From a virus, in the IMG/VR virus record IMGVR_UViG_3300010399_000028, positions 1-36,496 of that record: DNA of 36,496 nt. One strand, 5' to 3'. Made by a program: the position numbers and the translations under genes. Position 1 is the stretch's first letter, and each line of letters begins with the position of its first letter. Below the pieces are notes generated by a model. It made no database searches. It was given only the letters and a program-made list of their open reading frames with translations, and had not been told where the DNA came from. This document shows positions 1-7,981 of the stretch, one piece after another.

Positions 1-123
1 CAAATCCCGTTAGCTATTCTGATCCACGCTCTTTGTTGGATTTCCAGTGGGAGACTCGTGACACTATCGTTGTGTGTAAATACACACGAAAAGAATGGTT
101 CCCCGTTAAAATATACATGCTGA
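1..123. repeat. Terminal direct repeat, left copy (circular junction)
   Basis: These 123 bases are identical to the last 123 bases of the window (36374-36496). The portal reading frame continues across the join without a break. This is what a circular contig looks like when cut at an arbitrary point, either an assembler overlap or a circularly permuted headful-packaged genome. The position inside a gene argues against a true fixed-end terminal repeat. Confidence 0.95.
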
Positions 124-1550
124 GTGATGGTCAGGTCATGACTGAAGATGAATGGGAAGACTATCAAGAAAACTTTGAGATGCATAAATATTTAGCAAAA
201 GATGCGCAAATTGTAAATAAAATGATCTTAAATCAAATTCCAACTATCAAAGCTGAACGTATGACGAAAGATTACTTCATACGTCAGTACATGATGACCC
301 AGAATCAGATTATAAAATACACTGATTGGCCTTCCAAATATTTACCACTCATCTTTGTAGATGGTGACTCTAACTTTATCCAGGGGCAGCAATACACCCG
401 TTCATTTATTCACGAAGCCAAAGATGCTCAGAAGTTTGTGAACTATGTTGGTTCAGAAGTGGCGGCTGAAATCAAAAACCGTCGTCGTGAGCAATGGATT
501 GGCACGCCTGATAACATTATTGGTAATGAGCAAATGTGGCGTAATCCTGAGCTTCAGAACGGTATTTTGATAGCAAAACCTGATCCTAAAACAGGTCAAA
601 TGCCAACTAAAATGCCGCCATGGGAACTATCACAATCTTTGCTTTTACAATACCAACGCGGTTGTCAAGATATGCGTGAAATAATGGGCTTTAGCGAAAC
701 AGAAGCTCTACAAGGTCGCGATATATCTGGTAAAGCGCGTCGTGAGCGCAAAATGGAAGGCTCCATGTCTGCCTTTGTATTCTTTGACAATCTCAATCAA
801 GCTATTGAACAAGGTGGTCGAGTTGTACTTGATCTTCTTCCTGTGATTGCAGGTGAAGATGAGCGACATATGGTTATCTCGAAAGCGGATGGCCGTACAG
901 ATTCCATTGTGCTCAATAAAGAAACAAAGGATGGCAAGATTAATACTTTGGAAGGCGGGGATTACGATGTTGAGATTGATACGGGGCCAAGCTTTGCAGT
1001 TCAAAAGTCAGAATCACTTGAAATGCTACAAGGTATTATTCAAGCAGCGCCTCAATTATTCCCTTTGATTGGCGATCTTTACGCTGCACAGCTTGATGTA
1101 CAATTTATGCCCCAATTGAAGGAACGGTTACAAACATTAGTGCCGCCTGAAATATTAGCAAAGGAACAAGGCAAACAGCCGCCACTAAAACAGCCTAATC
1201 CACAAGAGCAACTAATGGAACAAGAAATGCAGATGAAGCAACAAGAATTAAAAAATAAAATGGCCGAAGTTCAAATAAAATCGGAAAAACTTCAGATTGA
1301 AAAAGAACAAGCTCAATTAGATCATGTGAAATTATTGTTGGACGCTCAAAAGGCTCAAACAGAGGCGCAGTTAAATGTTTATGATCACCAACTCAACTTA
1401 GAAACTGCTAAAGCAAGACACCATTTGGATGGAGTGAAAATTGATAATGACTTTAACCATAAAATCGCATCTATCCTTGCTGATATTCATAGGGATGAGA
1501 AGCAAAGAGATCATGAAAAAGAAATGAATAAAGATAAGTCATCGCAATAG
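1..1550 (+). CDS. Portal protein, C-terminal part (P22 gp1-like)
   Basis: Continuation of the gene starting at 35719. The frame is open from base 3, so the TTG at 33 is not the true start. The first two thirds look like the portal core. The last ~120 residues are almost entirely charged and Gln-rich helix (runs of QEQLMEQEMQMKQQEL type), which fits the long C-terminal helical barrel of P22-type portals. The stop at 1548-1550 is followed by a strong hairpin (1564-1604). Seen: frame continuity and helix-rich tail. Known: portal helical barrel. Inferred: same function here. Confidence 0.85.
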   Translation, partial: NPVSYSDPRSLLDFQWETRDTIVVCKYTRKEWFPVKIYMLSDGQVMTEDEWEDYQENFEMHKYLAKDAQIVNKMILNQIPTIKAERMTKDYFIRQYMMTQNQIIKYTDWPSKYLPLIFVDGDSNFIQGQQYTRSFIHEAKDAQKFVNYVGSEVAAEIKNRRREQWIGTPDNIIGNEQMWRNPELQNGILIAKPDPKTGQMPTKMPPWELSQSLLLQYQRGCQDMREIMGFSETEALQGRDISGKARRERKMEGSMSAFVFFDNLNQAIEQGGRVVLDLLPVIAGEDERHMVISKADGRTDSIVLNKETKDGKINTLEGGDYDVEIDTGPSFAVQKSESLEMLQGIIQAAPQLFPLIGDLYAAQLDVQFMPQLKERLQTLVPPEILAKEQGKQPPLKQPNPQEQLMEQEMQMKQQELKNKMAEVQIKSEKLQIEKEQAQLDHVKLLLDAQKAQTEAQLNVYDHQLNLETAKARHHLDGVKIDNDFNHKIASILADIHRDEKQRDHEKEMNKDKSSQ

Positions 1551-1563
1551 CTTTCCTCCTGCC

Positions 1564-1604
1564 CGTGCCAGAGTCCAAGTGCTAAACTTGGCCCCTCTGG
1601 CACG
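1564..1604 (+). terminator. Large hairpin after portal gene
   Basis: A 10-bp perfect stem (CGTGCCAGAG / CTCTGGCACG) encloses a second hairpin (CCAAG / CTTGG). TCTGTTATTTTT follows. It begins 14 bases after the portal stop codon and precedes an island of opposite-strand genes, so a transcription terminator or RNA processing site is likely. Confidence 0.6.
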
Positions 1605-1871
1605 TCTGTTATTTTTAAATATGCTTATCTTAATAATTATTTATTTTTTTATTTGCTGTAATTAAGGGAGGGTATTTTATGTATAAATTATATTTTTTTC
1701 ATATAAACATTTGCTTATAGGAATGAAATCCTGTGGGTAGGCTGCGAATAGTTAAAGATAACTAATTAGCTCAAAAACTTATACAGCATTATTAACAAGT
1801 TTGTGCACAGAAATTGGGGATAAGTTTAATAGAAACTTGGTTTTTGATAATGATTGATATTGAGATAAAGT
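1605..1871. other. AT-rich stretch with no recognised gene
   Basis: About 265 bases with no credible reading frame. The only start with a good ribosome binding site (ATG at 1680 after GGGAGGG) opens a 13-codon frame. It contains a TGGGGATAA sequence near 1815, one mismatch from a DnaA box, and short inverted repeats such as GTTA-AAGA-TAAC. I see no clear promoter. Confidence 0.4.
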
Positions 1872-1942
1872 TGCCCAAATCTGGAATCGAACCAGAATTT
1901 AGCGATTACGAATCGCTTGTTTTACCATTAAACTATATGGGC
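1872..1942 (-). tRNA. tRNA-Thr (anticodon CGU)
   Basis: The reverse complement folds as a tRNA. The acceptor is GCCCATA/TTTGGGC with one mismatch, the D stem GTTT/AAAC, the anticodon stem AGCGA/TCGCT with loop TTCGTAA, the T stem TCTGG/CCAGA with loop TTCGATT, and the discriminator base A. Loop positions 34-36 read CGT, giving threonine (ACG codons). The 3' CCA is not encoded. It is 2 bases from the neighbouring tRNA and downstream of it on the same strand. Confidence 0.85.
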
Positions 1943-1944
1943 TT

Positions 1945-2016
1945 TGCCCGATGAGAGATTCGAACTCCCGGTCTACCGATTACAAATCGGTTGCATTACC
2001 TCTATGCTAATCGGGC
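1945..2016 (-). tRNA. tRNA-Thr (anticodon UGU)
   Basis: A full cloverleaf on the reverse strand. The acceptor is GCCCGAT/ATCGGGC (7 of 7 pairs), the D stem GCAT/ATGC, the anticodon stem ACCGA/TCGGT with loop TTTGTAA, the T stem GGGAG/CTCTC with loop TTCGAAT, and the discriminator A. The anticodon TGT reads ACA. CCA is not encoded. Its 5' end overlaps the last 10 bases of the small zinc-finger frame at 2007-2246. Confidence 0.9.
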
Positions 2017-2246
2017 GGTAAAATATATGTTAACAATATGAGCAATCCCGCTAATAAGTGACGAGATTCTATAATTTCTTTGGACTTATTACGATAATAT
2101 TCTTTGTTATTAGGTTGTTTTCTATACTTAAGCGATGATTTTTTCCATTGTTCTTTTAAACAAAGGTTACACACCCACCATTCCTTTTTCTTACTTTTTT
2201 TAAGTGTGAATTCAAAATAACCGTGTTTTTTGCAGTTTTTATGCAT
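2007..2246 (-). CDS. Small zinc-finger protein, probable HNH-endonuclease remnant
   Basis: 79 residues. The N-terminus has a CxxxxHG...WWVCNLC pattern (Cys5, His8, Cys26 and Cys29 by count), typical of the N-terminal zinc motif of many phage HNH endonucleases, followed by a Lys/Arg/Tyr-rich stretch. No HNH catalytic core follows. The last ~17 residues are hydrophobic and run into the tRNA-Thr(UGU) gene, which suggests a frame read through into non-coding DNA. The true protein may be a truncated remnant. Function unknown; the zinc motif is visible, the HNH relationship is inferred. Confidence 0.5.
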   Translation of the reverse strand: MHKNCKKHGYFEFTLKKSKKKEWWVCNLCLKEQWKKSSLKYRKQPNNKEYYRNKSKEIIESRHLLAGLLILLTYILPPD

Positions 2247-2303
2247 TTTTATACTCTTTTCTAGTATTTTATCTTCAAATAATATCTTTATACTAGGAAG
2301 ACG

Positions 2304-2513
2304 TTAAATTAATTTAGCAACATGTAAAATAATGCCACCAAATATAGTTATGGTCATTGCTGTTTGGGCAAATATTGTTCCTAATACCCATTTGAAATGA
2401 GAATCCATTTTATTATCAATATGTTTTATGTCATCTCTTAGACTTTTAATGCCTAATTCTACTACTCTTACTCTCACTTCATGATTGATATAATTCTCTT
2501 CGTTTTTGTTCAT
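2304..2513 (-). CDS. Small coiled-coil/transmembrane protein
   Basis: 69 residues. A charged N-terminal helix with heptad-like spacing (about 1-40) ends in HFKW, followed by one hydrophobic segment (about 44-65). The start has a strong ribosome binding site (AGAGGAGGA, 7 bases before ATG). This coil-then-anchor layout is shared by hemolysin XhlA-like phage proteins and resembles the proteins at 18273, 28510 and 28780 in this genome. It is expected to sit in the inner membrane; a role in lysis, exclusion or membrane remodelling cannot be decided from sequence. Confidence 0.65.
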   Translation of the reverse strand: MNKNEENYINHEVRVRVVELGIKSLRDDIKHIDNKMDSHFKWVLGTIFAQTAMTITIFGGIILHVAKLI

Positions 2514-2655
2514 TATTTATCCTCCTCTATCATTTTTGTATTTTAACATACATTTAAAAATAGTGAGTTCAATCTTATATGTTTTTAGCAAATCAATCCT
2601 CAACCACTACCGGTGGGGTATTCTTTTTGTTCAAAAAGCCTAAAATAGGTTGTAC

Positions 2656-2718
2656 GAGAGAAGGATTCTCTCAGGGTTTCAGAGCCGCCGTAGGGCTCTC
2701 GGGCAAATGACTTTGCCG
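2656..2718 (+). promoter_or_regulatory. Three consecutive hairpins in the scaffold leader
   Basis: Three stem-loops lie just upstream of the scaffold gene: GAGAGAA-GGA-TTCTCTC (2656-2672), AGAGCC-N7-GGCTCT (2681-2699) and GGCAAA-TGAC-TTTGCC (2702-2717). The scaffold ATG is at 2735. The compact series suggests a structured mRNA leader. P22 scaffolding protein is known to regulate its own synthesis after transcription; a similar role here is inference. Confidence 0.5.
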
Positions 2719-2734
2719 AAATGGAGTTGAGATC

Positions 2735-3541
2735 ATGGACGAAGAACAGAACAGTTCTACCGAGCAACCTAGTGATAGCGAAAATGTAGAAAATGGTGGA
2801 GTAGGGCCAGGCGATGCTGAGGAACAAGGAGTTCCTGTTGCAGAGGATGCGCCAGCAGAGAAGGATGACCCCTATGGTGTTAAAAAGCGCTTAGGGATGC
2901 AGGCCAAAAAACACCAGAGAGAAATGCGTCAGATGCAGGAGCAACTGATGCAAATGCAAGCCCATATGGCGCAAGCAGGTTCTCAATCTCCATCTAGCCA
3001 CGCTAATGCCTATCCTTCACCTGGGCAGCCTAATCCGCCTAGCATGTCGGAAGAGGAAAAGATACAGCACGCAGTACGCTATGCTCTCGGAGCGAAGGAA
3101 CAGGAAGAGAAGCAAGCTGAAGAGTACCGCCGTCAAGCGCATGTGCAAAAGCAATACCAGCGATTGCACGATGAGTTAGACAAGGGCTCGGATAAGTATG
3201 ATGACTTTGATGAGGTGGTCAGAGGGGATGCCCCTTTTAGCCAGCATGTGCGGGATGCACTGTTACTCGTCGATAACCCTGCGGAAGTAGCTTACAGACT
3301 CGGTAAAAACCGTGATGAACTCGAACGAATCTCCAGACTCCATCCATTAGATCAGGCTCGCGAAGTGAATAAGTTGAGCTTTGCATTGATGGGCGGGAAT
3401 AACGGGAAACCATCTTCCAGCTCCACTAAGTCGAACCCATTGGGATCGATCAAGGCAAATCCAACCAGCGCTTCAGCGATCACGGATAAGACTCCTCCCT
3501 CTGTAATCAGAGCGCGGATGAAGGCTGGCACATGGAAGTGA
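2735..3541 (+). CDS. Scaffolding protein (P22 gp8-like)
   Basis: 268 residues, against 303 for P22 gp8. The N-terminal 45 residues are very acidic, followed by a DDPYGVKKRLGMQAKK segment and a Met/Gln-rich helix (RQMQEQLMQMQAHM, about 68-85), then a low-complexity Ser/Pro linker, a helical middle region and a basic C-terminal tail. Scaffold proteins fill the procapsid and use a basic C-terminal element to bind coat. Its place between portal and coat matches P22 order. The assignment rests on composition, helical nature and position. Confidence 0.8.
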   Translation: MDEEQNSSTEQPSDSENVENGGVGPGDAEEQGVPVAEDAPAEKDDPYGVKKRLGMQAKKHQREMRQMQEQLMQMQAHMAQAGSQSPSSHANAYPSPGQPNPPSMSEEEKIQHAVRYALGAKEQEEKQAEEYRRQAHVQKQYQRLHDELDKGSDKYDDFDEVVRGDAPFSQHVRDALLLVDNPAEVAYRLGKNRDELERISRLHPLDQAREVNKLSFALMGGNNGKPSSSSTKSNPLGSIKANPTSASAITDKTPPSVIRARMKAGTWK

Positions 3542-3553
3542 CGATCTATTGCG

Positions 3554-3635
3554 GTTGACAATGTTGACTATAAAAGTTGACAAAGACGACCCGTAAAGTT
3601 GTCAATGACATGTCGCCAATTAAAGGACTAATTGG
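3554..3635 (+). promoter_or_regulatory. Repeat-rich coat gene leader
   Basis: The spacer between scaffold and coat holds GTTGACA at 3554, GTTGACT at 3563 and GTTGACA at 3576. An inverted copy, TTGTCAA, at 3599-3605 could pair with TTGACAA at 3577-3583. A perfect hairpin, CCAATTA-AAGGAC-TAATTGG, lies at 3616-3635, ending 13 bases before the coat ATG. No matching -10 box is clear, so I read this as a possible operator or mRNA control element rather than a defined promoter. Confidence 0.4.
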
Positions 3636-3647
3636 AGACCTACGGCA

Positions 3648-4859
3648 ATGCCTAATCAATTTATTACTACGGATTTAGTATCGAATACAGCATTAGCGAT
3701 GTTCGCTAATAATGCCCCCTTTGTTATGACGGCTTCTCGTATTTATCAGGATGACTTCGTTTCTTCTGGTTATAAGATTGGCGACACTTTGCAGGTTCGC
3801 AGACAGAACCATTTCATTGTTGGTGATGGCTCAGTGGCTACTCCACAAAGCATCATTGAAACGGTAGAAAATATTGTTATCGCTCATCAATACCACGCAC
3901 TTATAGCTTACACCATTCAAGATTTGTCTTTACGCATTGAAGATTTCAGCCGTTTATTTATAGCGCCGGCTATCCAAGAAGTCATTACTCAGATGGAAAA
4001 GGATATCGCTTCCAGTGCTGAACAAGAACTCAATTTCTTCACAGGTACAGCAGGTGTTGCGATCAACTCATTTACGACTGTTGATACGGCTGGCGCCAAG
4101 TTACTTGAGCAGGGTGTAAATATCGCTTCTGACGCGTACATGGCCATGACGGTTAGAGACGGTTCCTCACTAAAGGGCGCCTTGCTCAACAATTTCACTC
4201 CGGTCTTCAATGAAGACATCGTGCGCAGTTCTGCGATTGGTCACTTGTCTTATTTTGATATTTTCCAATCTCAAAACATCAAACGTCACATTGCAGGTGC
4301 CGGCCCAAGACTTCATTCTGCTGATACGTTGCTTATAAATGGCGCAGTTTCTTCTGGGACTACTCTTATCATGGACGGCGCTTCATTTACCATCACTGAC
4401 TATTTTGTGGTTGGTGATGTTATCTCGATTGCTGGTGTTCAATCTGTCAATCCTGTCGGTCGTGCTGCAACCGGTCAAGATATGCAGTTTGTTGTGACAG
4501 CCAATTCAAGTTCTGATGGTGCTGGCAATATCACGGTTCAAGTGAGCCCAAGCATCATATCTGACACGCTTAATCCTAACCGTAATGTGAGCAATGCTGT
4601 TCCTAACGATGCTGCTGTAACGATGGTTGGAAGCCATAACGTAAACGTGGCTTACCCATCACGCGGTTTGGACATCGTATGTCCTCCCCTCTACAAATTG
4701 CAGGTTCCTTATGCTTCTGTAGCGGTTGACCCTGAAACCGGCTTGTCCTTGGCTGTAACACAGACTGGCGACATTCTCGGCTATCAGAACTACATGCGTA
4801 TTGACTTACTGTGCGGCTTTAAATGGCATCAACAATACGCCGTTCGCGTTCTATCATAA
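3648..4859 (+). CDS. Major coat protein (P22 gp5-like)
   Basis: 403 residues, against 430 for P22 gp5. It starts MPNQFITTDLVSNTALAMFA, the typical opening of the P22-type coat family. An Ig-like or insertion-type region rich in Gly/Val/Thr follows in the middle (about 225-320), and a conserved-looking C-terminus closes the chain. The protein builds the icosahedral shell on the scaffold. The ribosome binding site is GGAGA before ATG. The gene follows scaffold directly and precedes the head-completion genes. Confidence 0.88.
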   Translation: MPNQFITTDLVSNTALAMFANNAPFVMTASRIYQDDFVSSGYKIGDTLQVRRQNHFIVGDGSVATPQSIIETVENIVIAHQYHALIAYTIQDLSLRIEDFSRLFIAPAIQEVITQMEKDIASSAEQELNFFTGTAGVAINSFTTVDTAGAKLLEQGVNIASDAYMAMTVRDGSSLKGALLNNFTPVFNEDIVRSSAIGHLSYFDIFQSQNIKRHIAGAGPRLHSADTLLINGAVSSGTTLIMDGASFTITDYFVVGDVISIAGVQSVNPVGRAATGQDMQFVVTANSSSDGAGNITVQVSPSIISDTLNPNRNVSNAVPNDAAVTMVGSHNVNVAYPSRGLDIVCPPLYKLQVPYASVAVDPETGLSLAVTQTGDILGYQNYMRIDLLCGFKWHQQYAVRVLS

Positions 4860-4870
4860 GGAGAGGCCCG

Positions 4871-5086
4871 ATGCTGACATTTGTCTATCACCCAATCGAC
4901 GAACCTCGAGTAGTCGAAGATGATGAAGCAGAGAAACTGAAGGCATCGGGTGTCTGGTTTGATAGTCCGCTTAAGGCAAAGCAATACCGTGAAAAGGTTG
5001 AGCAGGAAATTAAAAACGAGTCGGAGCTTAAAAAGGCAAAGACCAAACTAGAGGATAAACACCATGAAAAATCCAGTCATGTCTAA
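4871..5086 (+). CDS. Small hypothetical protein after coat
   Basis: 71 residues starting MLTFVYHPIDEPRVV. An ATG upstream at 4823 lies inside the coat gene; the start at 4871 is preferred because it follows AAGGAGAGG 12 bases after the coat stop. The first half looks folded and the second half is a charged Lys/Glu helix. No known function. The position suggests a head-assembly accessory or minor virion protein. Confidence 0.7.
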   Translation: MLTFVYHPIDEPRVVEDDEAEKLKASGVWFDSPLKAKQYREKVEQEIKNESELKKAKTKLEDKHHEKSSHV

Positions 5087-5279
5087 CAATGCGTTTGTGA
5101 AGGGCGTTGAAAACAAGATGAAGTCCAAAATGGGTGACCAACCCACTGTTCCAGCGGAAATGAAGAAATTTAATGCTTATATGAGCAATAACGGAGAAGA
5201 GGCAAAAAAATCTACTAATAAGCTGTGTTCTGGCTTGGATGATGCTTTCCCGTTAAATAAGAATCTGACTGTGGAATAA
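5064..5279 (+). CDS. Small hypothetical protein overlapping its neighbour
   Basis: 71 residues starting MKNPVMSNNAFVKGVENKMK. It is Lys- and Asn-rich, with no cysteines apart from one and no membrane segment. It overlaps the preceding gene by 23 bases and uses GAGGATAAACACC before its ATG, so translation is probably coupled. A terminator-like hairpin follows its stop at once. Function not recognised. Confidence 0.65.
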   Translation: MKNPVMSNNAFVKGVENKMKSKMGDQPTVPAEMKKFNAYMSNNGEEAKKSTNKLCSGLDDAFPLNKNLTVE

Positions 5280-5286
5280 GTCGATG

Positions 5287-5322
5287 AAATCGACATGTCA
5301 CGATGATGTGTCGATTTTTTTC
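5287..5322 (+). terminator. Terminator after the coat group
   Basis: AAATCGACA pairs with TGTCGATTT around a short loop and is followed by a long T run (CGATTTTTTTCAATTTTTT). This is a good intrinsic terminator shape between the coat group and the head-completion genes. Confidence 0.7.
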
Positions 5323-5350
5323 AATTTTTTCGACATAAGGATATGTCACT

Positions 5351-6085
5351 ATGACTCAGATAACGAGAACGACTAATGAGTTAATTATCAATTCTCTTTA
5401 CTTGTTAGGCGAACTTGGGGTAGGAGAAACCCCAGACTCATTCATGTTGTCTTCTGGTCTTGAGCTTATCAATGAACTATTGGCAAAGTTTTCATCAGAT
5501 AGTATCTATATTCCTTACTTGACTACAGTGAACTTTACGATGGTTCCAGGTCAGGCTGAATATAGCATTTCAAATCTTGTTACCGCCGATATTATTGGCA
5601 ATCGCATAGTGGATTTATCTTTTGCGAATTATACAGTGCCCAGTGCAGGCCAAGGAATTATTTATCCACTTCAAATCTTAAATAAAGCCCAATATTATAA
5701 TGTAACAAGACTTACGCCTTTAAATACGCGTCCTGGTTTTATATTCCTGAATAAACAGGACACTGAAAGTATTTTAACGCTCTATCCGGCACCTGATCAG
5801 CCCTATCCTTGTCAGGTTGGGGTGAAGAGTTTCATCAATTCTTTAATAGCTAATCAATCACTTGTTGAATTACCGACTTTTTATTATGGCTTTATGAAGT
5901 ATGCCTTGGGTCGTAAGTTCAAATCCTATTACCCATCCGGAAATTGGACTCAGGAAGCTGAAGATGAGTATCAGGATTACTACAACATGGCTAAAAACGT
6001 TAATGAAACGGATCTTACGATTAGGCCAACAGCCATTCTCAGTAGACCTGAGCCCTTTTACTGGCAAAACATACTGGCGTATTAA
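5351..6085 (+). CDS. Tail accessory factor (P22 gp4-like)
   Basis: 244 residues starting MTQITRTTNELIINSLYLLG. An N-terminal helix-rich part describes ELINELLAKFSSDSIYIPY, followed by a central beta-rich part and a C-terminal PTFYYGFMKYALGRKF ... EDEYQDYY segment. These features fit the P22 tail accessory factor gp4, which binds under the portal after packaging and carries the tail. P22 gp4 is 166 residues, so this one is longer, like many relatives. It sits directly before the gp10-like gene as in P22. Confidence 0.8.
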   Translation: MTQITRTTNELIINSLYLLGELGVGETPDSFMLSSGLELINELLAKFSSDSIYIPYLTTVNFTMVPGQAEYSISNLVTADIIGNRIVDLSFANYTVPSAGQGIIYPLQILNKAQYYNVTRLTPLNTRPGFIFLNKQDTESILTLYPAPDQPYPCQVGVKSFINSLIANQSLVELPTFYYGFMKYALGRKFKSYYPSGNWTQEAEDEYQDYYNMAKNVNETDLTIRPTAILSRPEPFYWQNILAY

Positions 6086-6088
6086 ACG

Positions 6089-7969
6089 ATGCGGAAGGAT
6101 TATGACCTTGTCGGAAGTTATGATAATCAGCGAGTCAGTACGATCAGCGCGGCTCGTACGGTCAATATGTTTGAATATCGTGATCCCGAAGGCAAACGTC
6201 CAAAGGTTATGTTGCCAACTTCAGGTCTTCTAGATGCTAACCTTAATTTTCAGACAGAGACAGGAGGAGCACGAGCATCTTTTGTATTTAAAGATGCTGT
6301 TCAAACCGCCATATACAATGTTTTTGGGCAGTCTGTCTTTAAGACTATTGGTTCTACGGATGCTCTTACCACGACGCTTATAGGGACAATTAGCAATACT
6401 ACGGGCTTTGTTGGGATTGATGCTAACCAGACTCAGGTTATCTTTGTGAACGGTGTGAATGGATATATCTATGATACGACCGTTAATACGTTTGAGGTCA
6501 TCACTGACACCAGTTTTCCAGCTAAACCAATCGATGTCTGTTTTTTGGATGGTTTTTTTATCGTAGCCAATGGCGATACGAATACCTTTCAGATGTCTTT
6601 ACTCAATAATGGCATGGTATGGGGCCCGACAGGGGATATTACTTTTACTTCGTCGGCAGCAACCGATATTTTAACTTTGACAGGTACAACCAATGCAAAC
6701 TTCGCAACTGGTACTCCAGTTCAATTTTCTGTCTCTGGTGGTGGTGTGTTACCTGTTGCTGTACCGCCTTTAACGACTTCGGACACTTATTATACAATTA
6801 GGGTAAGCTCTGCTGCGACTAATCCTGGAACAATTAAGATTGCTCGTACGCAAGCACTTGCTTTGGCGGGAACTGCTATCGATCTTACCGTCGATGGTGT
6901 TCCGACGACCAAGGTGACAGGGTTGGGGCAACTTCAATTAGGTAGTATCACCTCCCATCCAGGTACTATTGTTGGTTGCCGTACCCTTCACCGACGGGTT
7001 TTTTTCTTTTCTCAGAACTTTACTGAAGTATGGGAGAATGCAGGGATTGGTACGAATTTACCGATTAGACGTAACAATTCTCTTTTAATGGAAGTTGGAA
7101 CGCCTGCTTTAGGCAGTATTGTCACGGGATTTGATAGAATGTTTTTCTTATCCCAAGATAAGGACGGCTTGGGTGGTGTCATGGAAGTCAAGGGAACCGA
7201 GTCTGTTCTTGTAAGCAATAGGGCCTTGGATTACCAGCTCGCCCAATACGCTTCTGACCCTGATACAGGGGTAGCTGATGCTCGCGGTGTTTTGATTAAA
7301 GAAAACGGTCTCATTTTTTATCGCCTCAATTTTACTTTAGCCAATCACACTTTTGTTCTGAATGTGACGATGAGCACAGCTGAAACTCCTCTCTGGCATG
7401 AAGAAGAAGTCCTTAATGGTGATCGTCATCCGGCGCAGACCCATGCGTATTTTGATGGCGTCAATTATTACGGTGCTTATGATGAAGCCAAAATGTACAT
7501 CGTTGATAGCACAATTTCAAATAATAATGGTGAAGCAATTCGGCGGATGAGAATCGGCAAACAGATGACACCAGAAGGTTATGATAGGCTGAGAATTGAT
7601 CGATTTGTGGTGGATTTACTGCAAGGTGCTGAAGATTTTATCGTTATAGATGAAAGCAATCTAGATGCTGAAAATGGTGATGATATTACTACTGAAAACT
7701 CAATTAATATCATACTAGATCAGCAAGTTTTGGTTCCTGGTGGGCAGCCGAAGGTCTTTTTGTCGATCTCTAAAGACGGTGGGCAAACTTACGGAAATGA
7801 ACTGATAGCCAATATGGGGAAGCTAGGACAAAGAACTTTCCGAACTACTTGGCGCAAACTAGGGACAACTCCTAGAGGCCAAGGGTTTACACCTAAGATT
7901 GAATTTTATAATGATGTGCCTTTCGTTGTTCTGGGCGCTGCATGGGATTTTGAGCAATTACCTGAATAA
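6089..7969 (+). CDS. Packaged-DNA stabilisation protein (P22 gp10-like), enlarged
   Basis: 626 residues, against 472 in P22 gp10. It opens with the family-like region DLVGSYDNQRVSTISAARTV and VNMFEY, followed by repeated beta-propeller-type segments. The extra length is partly explained by an inserted Ig-like beta domain at about 185-280, whose TIKIARTQALALAGTAIDL signature is seen in many tail proteins. gp10 binds gp4 and closes the head so that DNA stays inside. It starts 3 bases after the gp4-like stop. Identification comes from the N-terminal motif plus gene order. Confidence 0.78.
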   Translation: MRKDYDLVGSYDNQRVSTISAARTVNMFEYRDPEGKRPKVMLPTSGLLDANLNFQTETGGARASFVFKDAVQTAIYNVFGQSVFKTIGSTDALTTTLIGTISNTTGFVGIDANQTQVIFVNGVNGYIYDTTVNTFEVITDTSFPAKPIDVCFLDGFFIVANGDTNTFQMSLLNNGMVWGPTGDITFTSSAATDILTLTGTTNANFATGTPVQFSVSGGGVLPVAVPPLTTSDTYYTIRVSSAATNPGTIKIARTQALALAGTAIDLTVDGVPTTKVTGLGQLQLGSITSHPGTIVGCRTLHRRVFFFSQNFTEVWENAGIGTNLPIRRNNSLLMEVGTPALGSIVTGFDRMFFLSQDKDGLGGVMEVKGTESVLVSNRALDYQLAQYASDPDTGVADARGVLIKENGLIFYRLNFTLANHTFVLNVTMSTAETPLWHEEEVLNGDRHPAQTHAYFDGVNYYGAYDEAKMYIVDSTISNNNGEAIRRMRIGKQMTPEGYDRLRIDRFVVDLLQGAEDFIVIDESNLDAENGDDITTENSINIILDQQVLVPGGQPKVFLSISKDGGQTYGNELIANMGKLGQRTFRTTWRKLGTTPRGQGFTPKIEFYNDVPFVVLGAAWDFEQLPE

Positions 7970-7981
7970 AAGGATCGAAAA

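Noticed and set aside
33-1550. 505-residue gene starting at TTG 33
   Set aside because: The frame is open upstream through base 3 and across the circular join to ATG 35719, so TTG 33 is internal to the portal gene.
5901-6233. 110-residue + frame across the gp4/gp10 junction
   Set aside because: It overlaps two well supported virion genes in another frame and has no ribosome binding site.
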